From Corynebacterium sp. (GTDB lineage Bacteria > Actinomycetota > Actinomycetes > Mycobacteriales > Mycobacteriaceae), in NCBI RefSeq assembly GCF_030152825.1, contig NZ_JASLIP010000045.1, forward strand, positions 17,101 through 81,100: a stretch of DNA of 64,000 nucleotides, written 5' to 3'. Each line of letters opens with the position of its first letter. Within the stretch, counting starts at the first letter, position 1. Below are positions 40,384 through 51,636 of this stretch, piece by piece. A model generated the notes under the pieces. The model was given only the letters and a program-made list of their open reading frames with translations. It was not told the origin of the DNA and made no database searches. Position numbers and translations under genes: made by a program.

Positions 40384-41652
40384 ATGACCGCTGAACGAGA
40401 CTCGCTAGTCCTGGATTCCGTCGAATCCGCCATCGCCGAAATTGCCGCCGGAAAAGCGGTGGTCGTCGTCGATGATGAAGACCGCGAAAACGAAGGCGAC
40501 CTGATCTTCGCCGCGGATCTGGCAACCCCAGAGCTCGTGGCCTTCATGGTGCGCTACACCTCTGGTTACATCTGCGTTGCCATGGAGGATGACCGCGCCG
40601 ACGCGCTCAACCTGCCGCCGATGGTCGCCCGCAACGAGGATGCCCGCTCGACCGCCTACACCGTCACCGTGGATGCGGCCACCGGCTCCACCGGCATTTC
40701 CGCCCGCAGCCGCTGCGAAACCATCACTCGCCTGGCCGACGAGAGCTTTGGCCCCGAGGCCTTCACCCGGCCGGGCCACATCGTCCCACTGCGCGCCCGC
40801 CGCGGTGGCGTGCTCACCCGCGAAGGCCACACCGAAGCCTCCGTCGACCTGTCCCGGCTCGCCGGCCGGGCTCCCGTCGGCGTGCTTTGCGAGATCGTCT
40901 CCGAGGACGACCCCACCGACATGGCTCGTGGCCCGGAGCTGCGCCGATTCGCCGACGAGCACGGCCTGCGCATGGTCTCCATCGAGCAGCTCATCGAGTA
41001 CCGCCGCGCCACCGAGCAGACCGTGGAGCGCAGCACCGAGGCCCGCCTGCCGACCACCCGCGGCGAGTTCCGCGCCGTGGGCTACACCAGCCTCGTCGAC
41101 GGCACCGAGCACGTGGCCCTCGTCCACGGGGACGTCACCGGCCAGCAGGACGTCCCAGTCCGCGTGCACTCCGAGTGCCTCACCGGCGACGTCTTCGGCT
41201 CCCTGCGCTGCGACTGCGGCGAACAGCTCCACGCCGCCATGGAGGCAGTCCAGGACGAGGGCCACGGCGTCGTCATCTACCTGCGCAACCAGGAAGGCCG
41301 CGGGATCGGCCTGGTGCCGAAGCTGCGTGCCTACGTCCTCCAGGACGAGGGCCTGGACACCGTGGAGGCGAATACCGCCCTGGGCCTGCCAGCCGACGCC
41401 CGCGAGTACAGCGCGGCAGCGTCGATCATCAAGGAACTCGGGATCGAGAGCGTCCACCTGATCTCCAATAACCCGGCGAAGAAGCAGAGCCTTGAGAACT
41501 TCGGCGTCTCCGTCACCGGCCGCATCCCGGTGCAGCCACCGGCAACGAAGGACAACGCCCGCTACCTGCAGACCAAGCGGGACAAGATGGGCCACCAGCT
41601 CGACAACCTCAACGTCGTACCGGCTACCGCCGCAGCCGAGAAGGAGAACTAG
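40384..41652 (+). CDS. ribBA: Bifunctional DHBP synthase / GTP cyclohydrolase II
   Basis: The protein makes both riboflavin precursors: 3,4-dihydroxy-2-butanone 4-phosphate from ribulose 5-phosphate and the pyrimidine from GTP. It has 422 residues from ATG 40384 with GAAAG upstream; the longer frame from 40162 is read-through. RibB motifs are [11 protein letters not shown] and [15 protein letters not shown]. RibA motifs are the zinc cysteines of [17 protein letters not shown] and the GTP site [10 protein letters not shown]. The [14 protein letters not shown] region keeps the catalytic tyrosine. ribH starts one base after its stop. Confidence 0.95.
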   Translation: MTAERDSLVLDSVESAIAEIAAGKAVVVVDDEDRENEGDLIFAADLATPELVAFMVRYTSGYICVAMEDDRADALNLPPMVARNEDARSTAYTVTVDAATGSTGISARSRCETITRLADESFGPEAFTRPGHIVPLRARRGGVLTREGHTEASVDLSRLAGRAPVGVLCEIVSEDDPTDMARGPELRRFADEHGLRMVSIEQLIEYRRATEQTVERSTEARLPTTRGEFRAVGYTSLVDGTEHVALVHGDVTGQQDVPVRVHSECLTGDVFGSLRCDCGEQLHAAMEAVQDEGHGVVIYLRNQEGRGIGLVPKLRAYVLQDEGLDTVEANTALGLPADAREYSAAASIIKELGIESVHLISNNPAKKQSLENFGVSVTGRIPVQPPATKDNARYLQTKRDKMGHQLDNLNVVPATAAAEKEN

Positions 41653-41653
41653 C

Positions 41654-42136
41654 ATGCCAGCCGAAGGTATCCCACAGATCAACCTGGGCCCCGGCGCAGC
41701 AGAGGGCCTGCGTATCGCCGTGATCAGCGCCCAGTGGAACTCCGAGATCACCGATAAGCTCCACGCCGAGGCCATCACCGCTGCCCGCGAGCTCGGCGCC
41801 AGCGTCGAGGACTGGCGGGTGGCCGGTGCCCTCGAGCTGCCCGTCGTCGTGGCCGCAGCCTGCAAGAACTTCGACGCCGTCATCGCCACGGGTTGCGTCA
41901 TTGAAGGTGAGACCGAGCACTTCCGCGTGGTCTGCGATGCCGTCACCTACGGACTGACCCGCGTCGGCCTGGATACGGGTGTGCCGATCGGCAACGGCGT
42001 GCTCACCGTCGACAACTACCAGCAGGCCGTCGACCGCGCGGGCGGTCCGGATGCCAAGGAAAACAAGGGCGCGGACTCCGCGACCGCGGCCATCCACGCC
42101 GCATTAGTTCTCCGCCAGATCGCGGCGGTAGGGTAG
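41654..42136 (+). CDS. ribH: 6,7-Dimethyl-8-ribityllumazine synthase
   Basis: RibH condenses the two riboflavin precursors and forms pentameric or icosahedral shells. The 160-residue protein has the aromatic substrate site in AVISAQWNSEIT, VAGALELPVVV, the phosphate loop TGCVIEGETEHF with the catalytic histidine, and GNGVLTVDNYQQA. The C-terminus AAIHAALVLRQI is typical. It starts one base after ribBA. It is followed by a PH-domain membrane protein, as in other corynebacteria. Confidence 0.95.
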   Translation: MPAEGIPQINLGPGAAEGLRIAVISAQWNSEITDKLHAEAITAARELGASVEDWRVAGALELPVVVAAACKNFDAVIATGCVIEGETEHFRVVCDAVTYGLTRVGLDTGVPIGNGVLTVDNYQQAVDRAGGPDAKENKGADSATAAIHAALVLRQIAAVG

Positions 42137-42187
42137 TAGCCGATACGTTGTGGCAGTACGAACGAGGAGAGCGGTCGAGTTTCACAG

Positions 42188-42664
42188 ATGAGTAACCCAG
42201 TGTCGCAGGCAGCACCGGCCAAGGGGCAGTGGCTCTTTGAGGCCCGTTCGCCGTTCCTCAAGCGGATCGCGATCATCGGTGTCGTCGTCATCATGATCAT
42301 CCACATCATCATGGCCATCATCGTTGGCATCGGCGACACCGGCGTGACGCTGACCTCGGCGGACCAGTGGTCCTTCATCGGCATCGGGCTGCTCTTCTCC
42401 GGCGTCTGCCTCTTCCTGCTGCGCCCCCGCGTCCGCATTGATGAGCGCGGAGTTGAGGTGCGCAACATCGCCAACGCGCAGTTTTACCCCTGGCAGATCA
42501 TCCACGGCCTCTCCTTCCCGGCCAAGGCGAAGATGGCGCGGTTGGAGCTCCCGGACTTCGAGTTCGTGCCGATGATGGCACTGAATATCTACGACAAGGA
42601 GACCATCGCCGCGAACGTCGAGCGGTTCCGCCTGCTTGAGGACCGCTACATGCCGGAGGACTAG
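42188..42664 (+). CDS. PH-domain membrane protein (CFP-6 / low molecular weight antigen 6 family)
   Basis: This 158-residue protein has two membrane helices (about 26-46 and 62-80) followed by a short bacterial PH-like domain. RPRVRIDERGVEVRN is the first strand pair and FYPWQIIHGLSFP the second. Homologs (CFP-6 of M. tuberculosis) are secreted or membrane antigens of unknown role. Three bases separate it from uvrC, and the uvrC ribosome binding site lies in its last codons, so they are coupled. Its own start lacks a close Shine-Dalgarno site; GAGGAGAG is about 16 bases upstream. Confidence 0.8.
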   Translation: MSNPVSQAAPAKGQWLFEARSPFLKRIAIIGVVVIMIIHIIMAIIVGIGDTGVTLTSADQWSFIGIGLLFSGVCLFLLRPRVRIDERGVEVRNIANAQFYPWQIIHGLSFPAKAKMARLELPDFEFVPMMALNIYDKETIAANVERFRLLEDRYMPED

Positions 42665-42667
42665 CCG

Positions 42668-44758
42668 GTGGCGGAACGCACCCCCAACACCGTCGATTAT
42701 CGGCCGGCCCCCGGCACCATCCCCACGCAGCCGGGGGTCTACACTTTCCGCGATAAGCACGACCGCGTCATCTACGTGGGCAAGGCCAAGAACCTCCGGG
42801 CTCGCCTGTCCAATTATTTCCAGGACTTAAGCCAGCTGCACCCGCGCACCCGCACGATGGTGCAAACCGCCAACCGGGTGCAGTGGACTGTCGTGGGCAG
42901 CGAATTCGAGGCCCTCAATCTCGAGTACACGTGGATTAAGCGCTTCAACCCGCGCTTCAACGTCATGTACCGGGACGATAAGACGTACCCGATGCTGGCC
43001 ATCAGCGTGAAGGATCGCTTCCCGCGCGCCTATCTCTACCGTGGGCCGCGCCGCAAGGGCGTGCGCTACTTTGGGCCGTACCCGAAAGCCTGGGCGATCC
43101 GCGAGACCCTGGAGTCCCTCACCCGGGTCTTCCCGATCCGTACCTGCGCGCCCGGCGTGTTCCGCCGGCACGAGGCCTTGGGTAGGCCCTGCCTGCTGGG
43201 CTATATCGACCGCTGCTCCGCGCCGTGCGTCGGCAAGGTTACCGAGGACGAGCACCGCGCACTCGTCGACCAGTTCAGTAGCTTTTTGGCGGGCAACACC
43301 GAGCCCGTGCTGCGCCGGGTGCGCGGCGAGATGGAGGAGGCCGCCGAGAACCTGGACTTCGAGCGGGCTGCGAGCCTGCGTGATCAGCTGCAGGCCATGG
43401 AGAAGGCGATGGAGAAGCAGGCGGTGGTGTTCTCTGATGCCACGGATGCCGACGTGCTTGCCATCGAGCAGGACGAGCTGGAGGCCGCGATCCAGATCTT
43501 CCACGTCCGTGGCGGTCGCATCCACGGCCAGCGTGGCTGGGTGGTGGAGCATTCCGACGAAACCCGTGCGGAGATGATCGGCCAGTTCATCACGCAGTTT
43601 TACGGCGGGGAGGCCGAGCTAGTCGCCGCGACGGAAACGGCGGTCGGCGGTGCCGCGAGCTCGCATGTCGACGTCGACCTGGCCACGGTCATCAACCCGG
43701 CCTCGGCCGCGGAGCTCGGGGACCTGGTGGGGGATGTGCAGGTTTCGCCCGTGCCCCGCGAGGTGCTGGTGCCCGAGCTACCCGCCGGCAATGCCCGCCT
43801 CGGTGCGTGGCTCAGCGAACTTCGTGGCTCCAAGGTCACCATCCGGGTGCCGCAGCGCGGCGATAAGAAGGCGCTGCTGAGCAACGCGCACACCAACGCA
43901 ACCCAGGCGTTGGTACAGCACAAATTGAAGCGCTCCGGGGACATCACCGCACGCTCCGCAGCCCTGCGTGACCTTCAGGAGGCTCTCTGGATGGACGAGC
44001 CGCCCCTGCGCATTGAGTGCACGGACATTTCCCACATCCAGGGAACGGACGTCGTCGCCAGCCTCGTCGTCTTCGAAGACGGCCTGCCGAAGAAGGCCGA
44101 CTACCGTCGCTATAAGATCCGGGACGCCGCGGGCGACGGACATTCCGACGACGTCGCCTCGATCGCCGAGGTCGTCCGTCGTCGTTTTCTGCGGCACAAG
44201 GAGGACATCACTGCAGTCCCGACCGGCGATGACGCCGGCGACCGGCTGGAAGGCGAGGAAGAACTGGAGCAGGCGGCAGGCGAGGAGCCGAAGCGCGCCT
44301 TCGCTTACCCGCCGCAGCTGTTCATCGTCGACGGCGGCCCACCGCAGGTCAACGCCGCGCAGAAGGTGCTGGACGAGCTGGGCGTCAACGACGTGACCCT
44401 GGTGGGCATCGCCAAGCGCCTGGAGGAGCTATGGCTGCCGGAGGACCCGTACCCGGTGATCATTCCGCGCGATTCCGACGCCCTCTATCTCGTGCAGCAC
44501 ATCCGTGACGAGGCGCACCGATTCGCGATCAATTTCCACCGCCAGCAGCGCAGCAAGCGCATGCGCGCCTCCGTATTGGACGAGGTCCCTGGTTTGGGCC
44601 CGAAACGTCGGCAGGAGCTGGTGAAACACTTCGGTTCCGTGGCGAAGGTGCGCGCCGCCAGCGTCGAGGAGATCGCCAAGGTGCCCGGCTTCGGCCCTGC
44701 GCTGGCCGAAAAGGTGCACGAGGCGGTACAGCACCGCCCCACTAAGCCTGCGGGGTAG
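42668..44758 (+). CDS. uvrC: Excinuclease ABC subunit C
   Basis: UvrC makes both incisions in nucleotide excision repair. The 696-residue protein has all domains. The GIY-YIG nuclease is at about 20-100 ([19 protein letters not shown]) and a cysteine-rich segment follows. The UVR helix pair that contacts UvrB is at about 210-250 ([20 protein letters not shown]). The RNase H-like nuclease contains [21 protein letters not shown] and [13 protein letters not shown]. The two C-terminal helix-hairpin-helix motifs are [18 protein letters not shown] and [15 protein letters not shown] 42668 has GGAGGA 7 bases upstream. rapZ follows after 14 bases. Confidence 0.95.
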   Translation: MAERTPNTVDYRPAPGTIPTQPGVYTFRDKHDRVIYVGKAKNLRARLSNYFQDLSQLHPRTRTMVQTANRVQWTVVGSEFEALNLEYTWIKRFNPRFNVMYRDDKTYPMLAISVKDRFPRAYLYRGPRRKGVRYFGPYPKAWAIRETLESLTRVFPIRTCAPGVFRRHEALGRPCLLGYIDRCSAPCVGKVTEDEHRALVDQFSSFLAGNTEPVLRRVRGEMEEAAENLDFERAASLRDQLQAMEKAMEKQAVVFSDATDADVLAIEQDELEAAIQIFHVRGGRIHGQRGWVVEHSDETRAEMIGQFITQFYGGEAELVAATETAVGGAASSHVDVDLATVINPASAAELGDLVGDVQVSPVPREVLVPELPAGNARLGAWLSELRGSKVTIRVPQRGDKKALLSNAHTNATQALVQHKLKRSGDITARSAALRDLQEALWMDEPPLRIECTDISHIQGTDVVASLVVFEDGLPKKADYRRYKIRDAAGDGHSDDVASIAEVVRRRFLRHKEDITAVPTGDDAGDRLEGEEELEQAAGEEPKRAFAYPPQLFIVDGGPPQVNAAQKVLDELGVNDVTLVGIAKRLEELWLPEDPYPVIIPRDSDALYLVQHIRDEAHRFAINFHRQQRSKRMRASVLDEVPGLGPKRRQELVKHFGSVAKVRAASVEEIAKVPGFGPALAEKVHEAVQHRPTKPAG

Positions 44759-44759
44759 C

Positions 44760-44765
44760 TACTAT
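44760..44765 (+). promoter_or_regulatory. rapZ -10 element, apparently leaderless
   Basis: TACTAT ends 7 bases before ATG 44773. This favours 44773 over ATG 44764, which lies inside the element. Confidence 0.45.
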
Positions 44766-44772
44766 GGTCAGC

Positions 44773-45648
44773 ATGACCCCGCCGAAAAAAGAACCCTCCT
44801 TAATCCTCGTCACCGGCATGTCCGGTGCTGGCCGCCGCACCGCCGCGGCCGTCCTCGAGGAAATGGGCTGGTACGTCACGGATAACCTCCCGCCGGAGTT
44901 GATCGTCCGGATGGTGGAGCTTAGCTTTGACGCGGAATCCCCGGTAGAAAAGCTGGCGATCGTCACCGACGTGCGGTCGCGTTCTTTTGCCGGCAGCCTG
45001 ACGGGGGTGCTCGAGAAGCTGGTCGACTCCGGGCGCAAGCCCATCGTGCTCTTCCTGGAGGCGTCCGACGAGGCCCTGATTTCCCGCTTTGACGAGGTGC
45101 GCCGCTCCCACCCGCTGCAGGACGGCGATCCGCTGCAGAGCGGCATCGACCGCGAGCGCGAGATGCTGAACGGGATTAAGCAGGAAGCCGACATTGTGGT
45201 CGACACCTCCAGCACCAGCATCCACGACCTCCGCCGCATCCTGGAAATGAAGTTCTCGGGCGCAGGTGCAGACAGCACGCGGGTGGTCCTCCAGTCCTTC
45301 GGCTTCAAGCACGGGGCTCCCCGGGACGTGGACATCCTCCTGGATGTGCGCTTCTTGCCAAACCCGTACTGGGTTCCCGAGCTCCGGGGCCTGCGGGGCG
45401 TGGACAAGCCGGTCTCCGACTACGTGTTGAGCCAGCAAGACGCCCCGGGATTCCTGGAGTCCTTCGAGTCGATGCTGCTGGCCATGCTGCCGGGCTTTCA
45501 CCGCGAGGGGAAGGGGTTCCTAAGCATCGGTATCGGATGCACCGGCGGCCACCACCGGTCCGTCGCAGTGACCGAGGAGGTCTCTGCTCGGCTGCGGGAA
45601 CGGGGAGTGGAGGTCCGGACCAGGCACCGCGATCTGGAACGCGGCTGA
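44773..45648 (+). CDS. rapZ: RapZ/YvcJ-type nucleotide-binding protein
   Basis: RapZ family proteins bind nucleotides; the E. coli member is an RNase adapter for small RNAs of glucosamine 6-phosphate synthesis, but the actinobacterial role is unclear. The protein has 291 residues from ATG 44773. The P-loop reads GMSGAGRRTA, with arginine where most families have the Walker lysine. Mycobacterial RapZ also carries arginine, so this is a lineage trait. The C-terminal half has SFGFKHGAPRDVDILLDVRFLPNPYW and CTGGHHRSV. The uvrC-rapZ-yvcK-whiA order is widely conserved. Confidence 0.92.
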   Translation: MTPPKKEPSLILVTGMSGAGRRTAAAVLEEMGWYVTDNLPPELIVRMVELSFDAESPVEKLAIVTDVRSRSFAGSLTGVLEKLVDSGRKPIVLFLEASDEALISRFDEVRRSHPLQDGDPLQSGIDREREMLNGIKQEADIVVDTSSTSIHDLRRILEMKFSGAGADSTRVVLQSFGFKHGAPRDVDILLDVRFLPNPYWVPELRGLRGVDKPVSDYVLSQQDAPGFLESFESMLLAMLPGFHREGKGFLSIGIGCTGGHHRSVAVTEEVSARLRERGVEVRTRHRDLERG

Positions 45649-45735
45649 TGGTCGCCGACGCACTGGACTTTTCCTTCACCCCTTCGTTCCCCGTCGTGTG
45701 GGGAGCACACACAGCTCACCGGGAAGTTGCACCTC

Positions 45736-46773
45736 ATGTCTCATAACGATCACCCCGTGGTCGATAACCCGACCACCCCGCCCGCTACTGACACGGGTAA
45801 CAAGCCCCTCGAGCGCCTCGTATCGCTCGGTGGTGGCCACGGACTCTTCGCCACCCTGCGCGCGGGGCGCACCATCGCGGATCACGTGACCGCCGTCGTC
45901 ACCGTCGCGGACGACGGCGGCTCCTCGGGTCGCATGCGCCGGGAACTGGACTGCCTCCCGCCGGGAGATCTGCGCATGGCGCTGGCAGCATTGACCCAGG
46001 ACAGCGACAAGGGACGCTTCTGGGAAGAAGTCATACAGCACCGCTTCGGCGGAAATGGGGCTCTCAACGGTCACGCCATCGGTAACTTCCTCATCACCGG
46101 CATTTCCCAGGTGCTGGGCGACGACATCGCCGCCCTGGATACGCTCGCGAAGATGCTGGGTGTGAAGGGCCGGGTTCTGCCAATGAGCACCGTGCCTCTG
46201 GATCTGGAGGCGGATGTGTTGGGGCTGGCGAAGGACCCCCGAGAGAGCGTGCAGGTTCGCGGCCAGGTTGCCGTGGCCACCACCATCGGGGAGGTGCGTC
46301 GGGTGCGTGTTCACCCGGCCAACCCGCCGGCTGCTGCGCCGGCCGTCGCAGCGATCAAGGACGCCGACCTCATCACTCTTGGTCCCGGGTCCTGGTTCTC
46401 CTCGGTGATTCCGCACCTGCTGGTTCCGGGGATCGTTGAAGCTCTCAACGAGTCGCAGGCCCCGACCGTGGTGGTGTTGAACCTCGTGGCAGAAGCCGGG
46501 GAGACCTCCGGTTTCTCCCAGGAGCATCACGTCCACATGCTGCACCAACACGCCCGCGACCTGAACGTGGACTACATGCTGATCGACCAGTCCACCATGC
46601 CGGGCGGGACGATGGGCACCCACATCGAACGCGCGGCGGCGTCGATGGGGGCGGAGCTGATCTGCGCTGACGTCCGGGAGGACGACAACCGGGGGCGCTG
46701 GACTGACCGGCACAAACCCAAGAAGCTGGCCGCCGCCCTGGCGGACATCGCCGCGAAGCACCGCGCCCGGTAG
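45736..46773 (+). CDS. yvcK: YvcK / CofD-like gluconeogenesis factor
   Basis: YvcK proteins bind UDP-sugars and regulate cell shape and peptidoglycan supply in Bacillus and mycobacteria (CuvA). The protein has 345 residues from ATG 45736, with GGGAAG 9 bases upstream; the TTG at 45727 is less likely. The CofD-type Rossmann motifs are SLGGGHGLFATLRA and VADDGGSSGRMRREL, with GHAIGNFLITG and LGPGSWFSSVIPHLL further on. It lies 87 bases after rapZ and 65 before whiA. Confidence 0.93.
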   Translation: MSHNDHPVVDNPTTPPATDTGNKPLERLVSLGGGHGLFATLRAGRTIADHVTAVVTVADDGGSSGRMRRELDCLPPGDLRMALAALTQDSDKGRFWEEVIQHRFGGNGALNGHAIGNFLITGISQVLGDDIAALDTLAKMLGVKGRVLPMSTVPLDLEADVLGLAKDPRESVQVRGQVAVATTIGEVRRVRVHPANPPAAAPAVAAIKDADLITLGPGSWFSSVIPHLLVPGIVEALNESQAPTVVVLNLVAEAGETSGFSQEHHVHMLHQHARDLNVDYMLIDQSTMPGGTMGTHIERAAASMGAELICADVREDDNRGRWTDRHKPKKLAAALADIAAKHRAR

Positions 46774-46838
46774 AACCCACGGGGCCCACATGGCACCCGG
46801 GTTGAAGAGAATGTGAAGAGGAAAGAGGTAATCAAGCC

Positions 46839-47825
46839 GTGGCTCTCACCGCCGATGTGAAGGACGAGATCGCCCGCGTCAGCGTCGTTCGCGCTGAGGA
46901 CATGAACGCCGAGGTGGCAGCACTGCTGCGCTATAGCGGCGCGCTGCATCTGGTCGCCGGACAGATCGTGGTGGAGTCCGAGGTGGACAGCTCCGCGACG
47001 GCGCGGCGCCTGATGGAATTTGTGGAGCAGCTCTACCACCACGAGGCGCAGCTGCAGATCATCGGCGCAGGCAACCTGCGCAAGAGCGCGCGCTACATCG
47101 TGAAGTGGATCAAGGGCGGCACGGAGATTGCCCGCCGCACCGGGCTGATCGACCGCGCAGGAAGGCCCGTGCAGGGGCTGCCACGGACGATCATCGGCGG
47201 CCCAAAGTCCGCCTGCGTGGCAGCGTGGCGGGGCGCATTCCTCGCGCGCGGCACCCTCACGGAGCCTGGTCGCAGCTGCGCGCTCGAGGTCGCGACCCCG
47301 AGCAATGAGGCGGCGCTCGCCCTCGTGGGCGCGGGGCGCCGAATCGGTGTGACCGCGAAGACCCGCGAGACCCGCGGGGTGCACCGCGTTGTGGTCAAGG
47401 ACGCCGAATCGATCAGCGCGCTGCTGACCCTGATGGGGGCGCAGGCCACGCGCCTGGTTTGGGAGGAGCGCCGCATGCGGCGGGAGGTTCGTGCCACGGC
47501 GAACCGTCTGGCCAACTTCGACGATGCGAACCTGCGCCGTTCCGCCCGTGCGGCGGTGGCCGCTGCCGCCAGGGCGGACCGGGCTCTGGAGATCCTGGGT
47601 GAGGATGTTCCCACCCACCTCGCCGAAGCCGGTCAGCTACGCGTCAAGCACCGGCAGGCCTCCCTGGAGGAACTCGGCCAGCTGGCGACACCGCCGATGA
47701 CGAAGGACGCGGTGGCCGGCCGCATCCGCCGCCTGCTCTCGATGGCGGATAAGCGAGCCGAGGAGCTGAATATCCCGGACACCCACGCGGCGGTGACAGA
47801 GGATCTCTTCCAGGACGTCGAATAA
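46839..47825 (+). CDS. whiA: DNA-binding regulator WhiA
   Basis: WhiA is a sporulation regulator in Streptomyces and a cell-division-linked DNA-binding protein in non-sporulating Gram-positives. The 328-residue protein combines a degenerate LAGLIDADG homing-endonuclease fold (about 1-220, [20 protein letters not shown]) with a C-terminal helix-turn-helix (about 260-315). That region includes [32 protein letters not shown] 46839 has AGGAAAGAGG upstream. WhiA autoregulates in some species, but I see no clear GACAC site at its start. It lies upstream of gap with a 133-base spacer. Confidence 0.94.
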   Translation: MALTADVKDEIARVSVVRAEDMNAEVAALLRYSGALHLVAGQIVVESEVDSSATARRLMEFVEQLYHHEAQLQIIGAGNLRKSARYIVKWIKGGTEIARRTGLIDRAGRPVQGLPRTIIGGPKSACVAAWRGAFLARGTLTEPGRSCALEVATPSNEAALALVGAGRRIGVTAKTRETRGVHRVVVKDAESISALLTLMGAQATRLVWEERRMRREVRATANRLANFDDANLRRSARAAVAAAARADRALEILGEDVPTHLAEAGQLRVKHRQASLEELGQLATPPMTKDAVAGRIRRLLSMADKRAEELNIPDTHAAVTEDLFQDVE

Positions 47826-47877
47826 TCCCTAAGATCGGGAACTGGAAGCCTCCAACACCCAACACCACGAGCAATAG

Positions 47878-48984
<1,107 letters not shown>

Positions 48985-48985
48985 G

Positions 48986-48991
48986 TAGAAT
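48986..48991 (+). promoter_or_regulatory. Candidate -10 element for pgk
   Basis: TAGAAT lies two bases after the gap stop and would give pgk a leader of about 97 bases. The -35 is unclear. Confidence 0.4.
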
Positions 48992-49094
48992 CGCAGCGGT
49001 TACTTATCGCGCACGCCCGGTGGCTTCCGGCCGCTGAGCGTGGGTGCGAGCAGAAAACTTTCCCTCAAGCTTCTTTCAAAGGATGTCGAGTTTC

Positions 49095-50303
49095 ATGGCA
49101 GTAAAGACCCTCAAGGACCTTCTGGCCCAAAGCGTGGAAGGCCGCCACGTGCTGGTTCGTTCGGACCTGAACGTTCCGCTGGCTGACGGGGAGATCACCG
49201 ACCCGGGCCGTATCGACGCGTCCATCCCGACGCTGCGTGCCCTGTTGGACGAGGGGGCTCGCGTCATCGTCGCCGCCCACCTGGGCCGCCCCAAGGGCGA
49301 GGTCGACCCGGAACTGTCCCTGGCACCGGTTGCTGAGGCTCTCGCTGAGCGCCTCGACCAGTGGGTTCCGCTGGCTGGCGACGTGACGGGGGAGGACGCC
49401 CACGAGCGCGCCAATGGCCTGGACGACGGCGACATCCTGCTGCTGGAGAACGTCCGCTTCGACCCCCGCGAGACCTCTAAGGACGCCGCCGAGCGCGCGG
49501 AGTTCGCCGCGGAGCTGGCCGAGCTCACCGCCGATAACGGTGCCTTCGTCTCCGACGGCTTCGGTGTGGTCCACCGCGAGCAGGCCAGTGTCTACGACGT
49601 GGCCAAGAAGCTGCCGAGCTACGCCGGTGGCCTGGTCTCCGCGGAACTCGAGGTTCTTGAGAAGGTCTCGGGCGCCCCGGAGGCCCCGTACGCGGTCGTG
49701 CTGGGAGGCTCCAAGGTCTCCGACAAGCTGGGCGTGATCGAGGCGCTGGCACCGAAGGTCGACCGTCTCATCATCGGCGGTGGCATGTGCTTTACCTTCC
49801 TGGCTGCCCAGGGCCACGACGTCGGTGGCTCCCTGCTCCAGGAAGACATGATCGACACCTGCAAGGACCTGCTGGAGCGCTTCGGCGACGTCATCGTCCT
49901 GCCGACGGACGTCGTCGCTGCAGAAAACTTCGCCAAGGACGCCGAGCACAAGGCCGTCGGTCTTTCCGAGATCCCGTCCGGCTGGATGGGCCTGGATATC
50001 GGCCCAGAGTCCGCGGCCGCGTTCGCTGAGGTGCTTGGCGAGGCGAAGACTGTCTTCTGGAATGGCCCGATGGGTGTCTTCGAGTTCCCGGCGTTTGCCG
50101 CTGGAACCAAGGCGGTCGCCGAGGCCATCATCAAGGCCACCGACGCCGGCGCCTTCTCCGTGGTCGGTGGCGGCGACTCCGCTGCCGCTGTGCGGACCCT
50201 GGGACTGGACGAGGAGGGCTTCAGCCACATCTCCACCGGTGGCGGCGCCTCCCTGGAGTTCCTGGAGGGCAAGACCCTGCCGGGCGTCGAGGTACTGGGT
50301 TAG
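49095..50303 (+). CDS. pgk: Phosphoglycerate kinase
   Basis: Pgk makes ATP from 1,3-bisphosphoglycerate. ATG 49095 (402 residues) gives [10 protein letters not shown], the corynebacterial N-terminus; AAAGGA is 12 bases upstream, a little far. Motifs are [11 protein letters not shown], the basic patch [16 protein letters not shown], the hinge [13 protein letters not shown] and the nucleotide loop [11 protein letters not shown] with GGGDSAAAV. Length is normal. tpiA follows after 78 bases containing a very GC-rich palindromic stretch. Confidence 0.96.
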   Translation: MAVKTLKDLLAQSVEGRHVLVRSDLNVPLADGEITDPGRIDASIPTLRALLDEGARVIVAAHLGRPKGEVDPELSLAPVAEALAERLDQWVPLAGDVTGEDAHERANGLDDGDILLLENVRFDPRETSKDAAERAEFAAELAELTADNGAFVSDGFGVVHREQASVYDVAKKLPSYAGGLVSAELEVLEKVSGAPEAPYAVVLGGSKVSDKLGVIEALAPKVDRLIIGGGMCFTFLAAQGHDVGGSLLQEDMIDTCKDLLERFGDVIVLPTDVVAAENFAKDAEHKAVGLSEIPSGWMGLDIGPESAAAFAEVLGEAKTVFWNGPMGVFEFPAFAAGTKAVAEAIIKATDAGAFSVVGGGDSAAAVRTLGLDEEGFSHISTGGGASLEFLEGKTLPGVEVLG

Positions 50304-50381
50304 TCCGAGCTACCCGGCCACAACCCGCCGATTTCCCGCACCCGGGCCCGGGGCGGGGGAAGTCACAGAAAGGATTCTTGA

Positions 50382-51173
50382 GTGGCAGCTCACAGCGCCG
50401 TCAAGCGCAAGCCCCTGATCGCGGGCAATTGGAAGATGAACCTCAACCACCTCGAGGCGATCCAGGTGGTGCAGAAGTTTTCCTTCGCTCTGCCGAAGGA
50501 GTACTACGAGCGAGTGGACGTCGCGGTTCTGCCGCCGTTCACCGACATCCGCTCCGTGCAGACGATCGTCGAGGGTGACAAGCTGCAGATCAGCTATGGC
50601 GCCCAGGATGTCTCTGCCCACGACTCCGGCGCGTACACCGGTGAGGTCTCCGGTGCGATGCTCGCGAAGCTGGGTTGCAGCTTCGCGGTCGTCGGTCACT
50701 CTGAGCGCCGTCAGTACCACGGTGAGGACGATGCGACGGTCGCCGCGAAGGCGCGTGCCGCGCTCAAGCACGGTCTGACCCCGATCGTCTGCGTCGGCGA
50801 GCCGCTGGAGGTTCGTGAGGCGGACGATCACGTGGGCTACGTTGTCGACCAGCTCAAGGCATCGCTTTCCGGCCTTGGTGGGGAGGAGCTCTCCAAGATC
50901 GTGCTCGCCTACGAGCCCGTCTGGGCCATCGGCACCGGCAAGGTCGCCTCCGCCGCGGATGCGCAGGAGGTCTGCGCCGCGGTCCGCGAGGCGCTCGCTG
51001 AGCTGGGAGGAGAGGACGTCGCCGCTGGCATCCGGGTCCTCTACGGTGGCTCCGTGAAGCGGGAGTCCATCGGCGAGCTGATGGAGCAGCCAGACATCGA
51101 CGGCGGGCTGGTCGGCGGCGCAAGCCTCGACGGTGCAGAGTTCGCCCGCCTCGTCGCGGCGTCCGTCAGCTAG
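50382..51173 (+). CDS. tpiA: Triosephosphate isomerase
   Basis: TpiA interconverts dihydroxyacetone phosphate and glyceraldehyde 3-phosphate. The 263-residue TIM barrel has the catalytic lysine in AGNWKMN, the histidine in [11 protein letters not shown], and the glutamate plus mobile lid in [12 protein letters not shown]. The phosphate site is [10 protein letters not shown] with [11 protein letters not shown] 50382 has AGAAAGGA 8 bases upstream. In C. glutamicum ppc follows this gene; here secG does. Confidence 0.96.
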   Translation: MAAHSAVKRKPLIAGNWKMNLNHLEAIQVVQKFSFALPKEYYERVDVAVLPPFTDIRSVQTIVEGDKLQISYGAQDVSAHDSGAYTGEVSGAMLAKLGCSFAVVGHSERRQYHGEDDATVAAKARAALKHGLTPIVCVGEPLEVREADDHVGYVVDQLKASLSGLGGEELSKIVLAYEPVWAIGTGKVASAADAQEVCAAVREALAELGGEDVAAGIRVLYGGSVKRESIGELMEQPDIDGGLVGGASLDGAEFARLVAASVS

Positions 51174-51198
51174 TCGGCACGCAACATTCCCGCCGATC

Positions 51199-51230
51199 GG
51201 GCGGCGCGCCGAATTGCCCGCCGCCCGCCT
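51199..51230 (+). terminator. GC-rich inverted repeat after tpiA
   Basis: A GGGCGGCG arm and a CGCCGCCC arm lie within the stretch 51199-51230, without a T-run. Two TAGATT elements downstream (near 51238 and 51257) are candidate -10 sites for secG. Apart from these the 120-bp spacer holds nothing, and no trace of ppc is seen. Confidence 0.4.
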
Positions 51231-51293
51231 GGATGGGTAGATTTATTCTGTTAGTTAGATTCTTCAGCGAGAAGTTTTTAAAGGTTTAAGGCT

Positions 51294-51527
51294 TTGATCC
51301 TCACTCTCCAGATTCTCCTTGTCATCACCAGCCTGCTGCTGGGGCTGTCCGTGCTGCTGCACAAGGGCAAGGGTGGCGGCCTGTCCAGCCTCTTCGGCGG
51401 CGGTATGCAGACCAATCTCTCCGGCTCCACGGTCGCAGAGAAGAACCTGGACCGGCTCACCGTCGGCACCGGCGTCGTGTGGTTGCTGTGCATCATCGCG
51501 CTGAACCTGGTTCTGCACTACGGCTAA
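51294..51527 (+). CDS. secG: Protein-export membrane protein SecG
   Basis: SecG is the auxiliary subunit of the SecYEG translocon. The 77-residue protein has the two expected membrane helices (about 2-18 and 56-75), separated by the conserved glycine-rich loop KGKGGGLSSLFGGGMQTNLSGSTVAEKNLDRLT. The start is TTG 51294, with AAAGG about 9 bases upstream. There is no ATG in the frame at a better place. A double hairpin follows. Confidence 0.93.
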   Translation: MILTLQILLVITSLLLGLSVLLHKGKGGGLSSLFGGGMQTNLSGSTVAEKNLDRLTVGTGVVWLLCIIALNLVLHYG

Positions 51528-51545
51528 GCAGTTCTCGCGACACCG

Positions 51546-51622
51546 AAAACTAGCGTCGCTGCGTTGGGCTAGCGACGCTCAATAGTTTTAAGCCCCGCTC
51601 GTCAGTCTTGCGAGCGGGGCTT
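51546..51622. terminator. Bidirectional double-hairpin terminator between secG and pgl
   Basis: The first stem is AGCGTCGCT (51552-51560) / AGCGACGCT (51571-51579), extended by AAAACTA (51546-51552) and TAGTTTT (51583-51589). The second is a perfect 12-bp stem, AAGCCCCGCTCG (51590-51601) / CGAGCGGGGCTT (51611-51622). T-rich and A-rich flanks suit both convergent genes. Confidence 0.85.
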
Positions 51623-51636
51623 CGTGCTACCTATAC

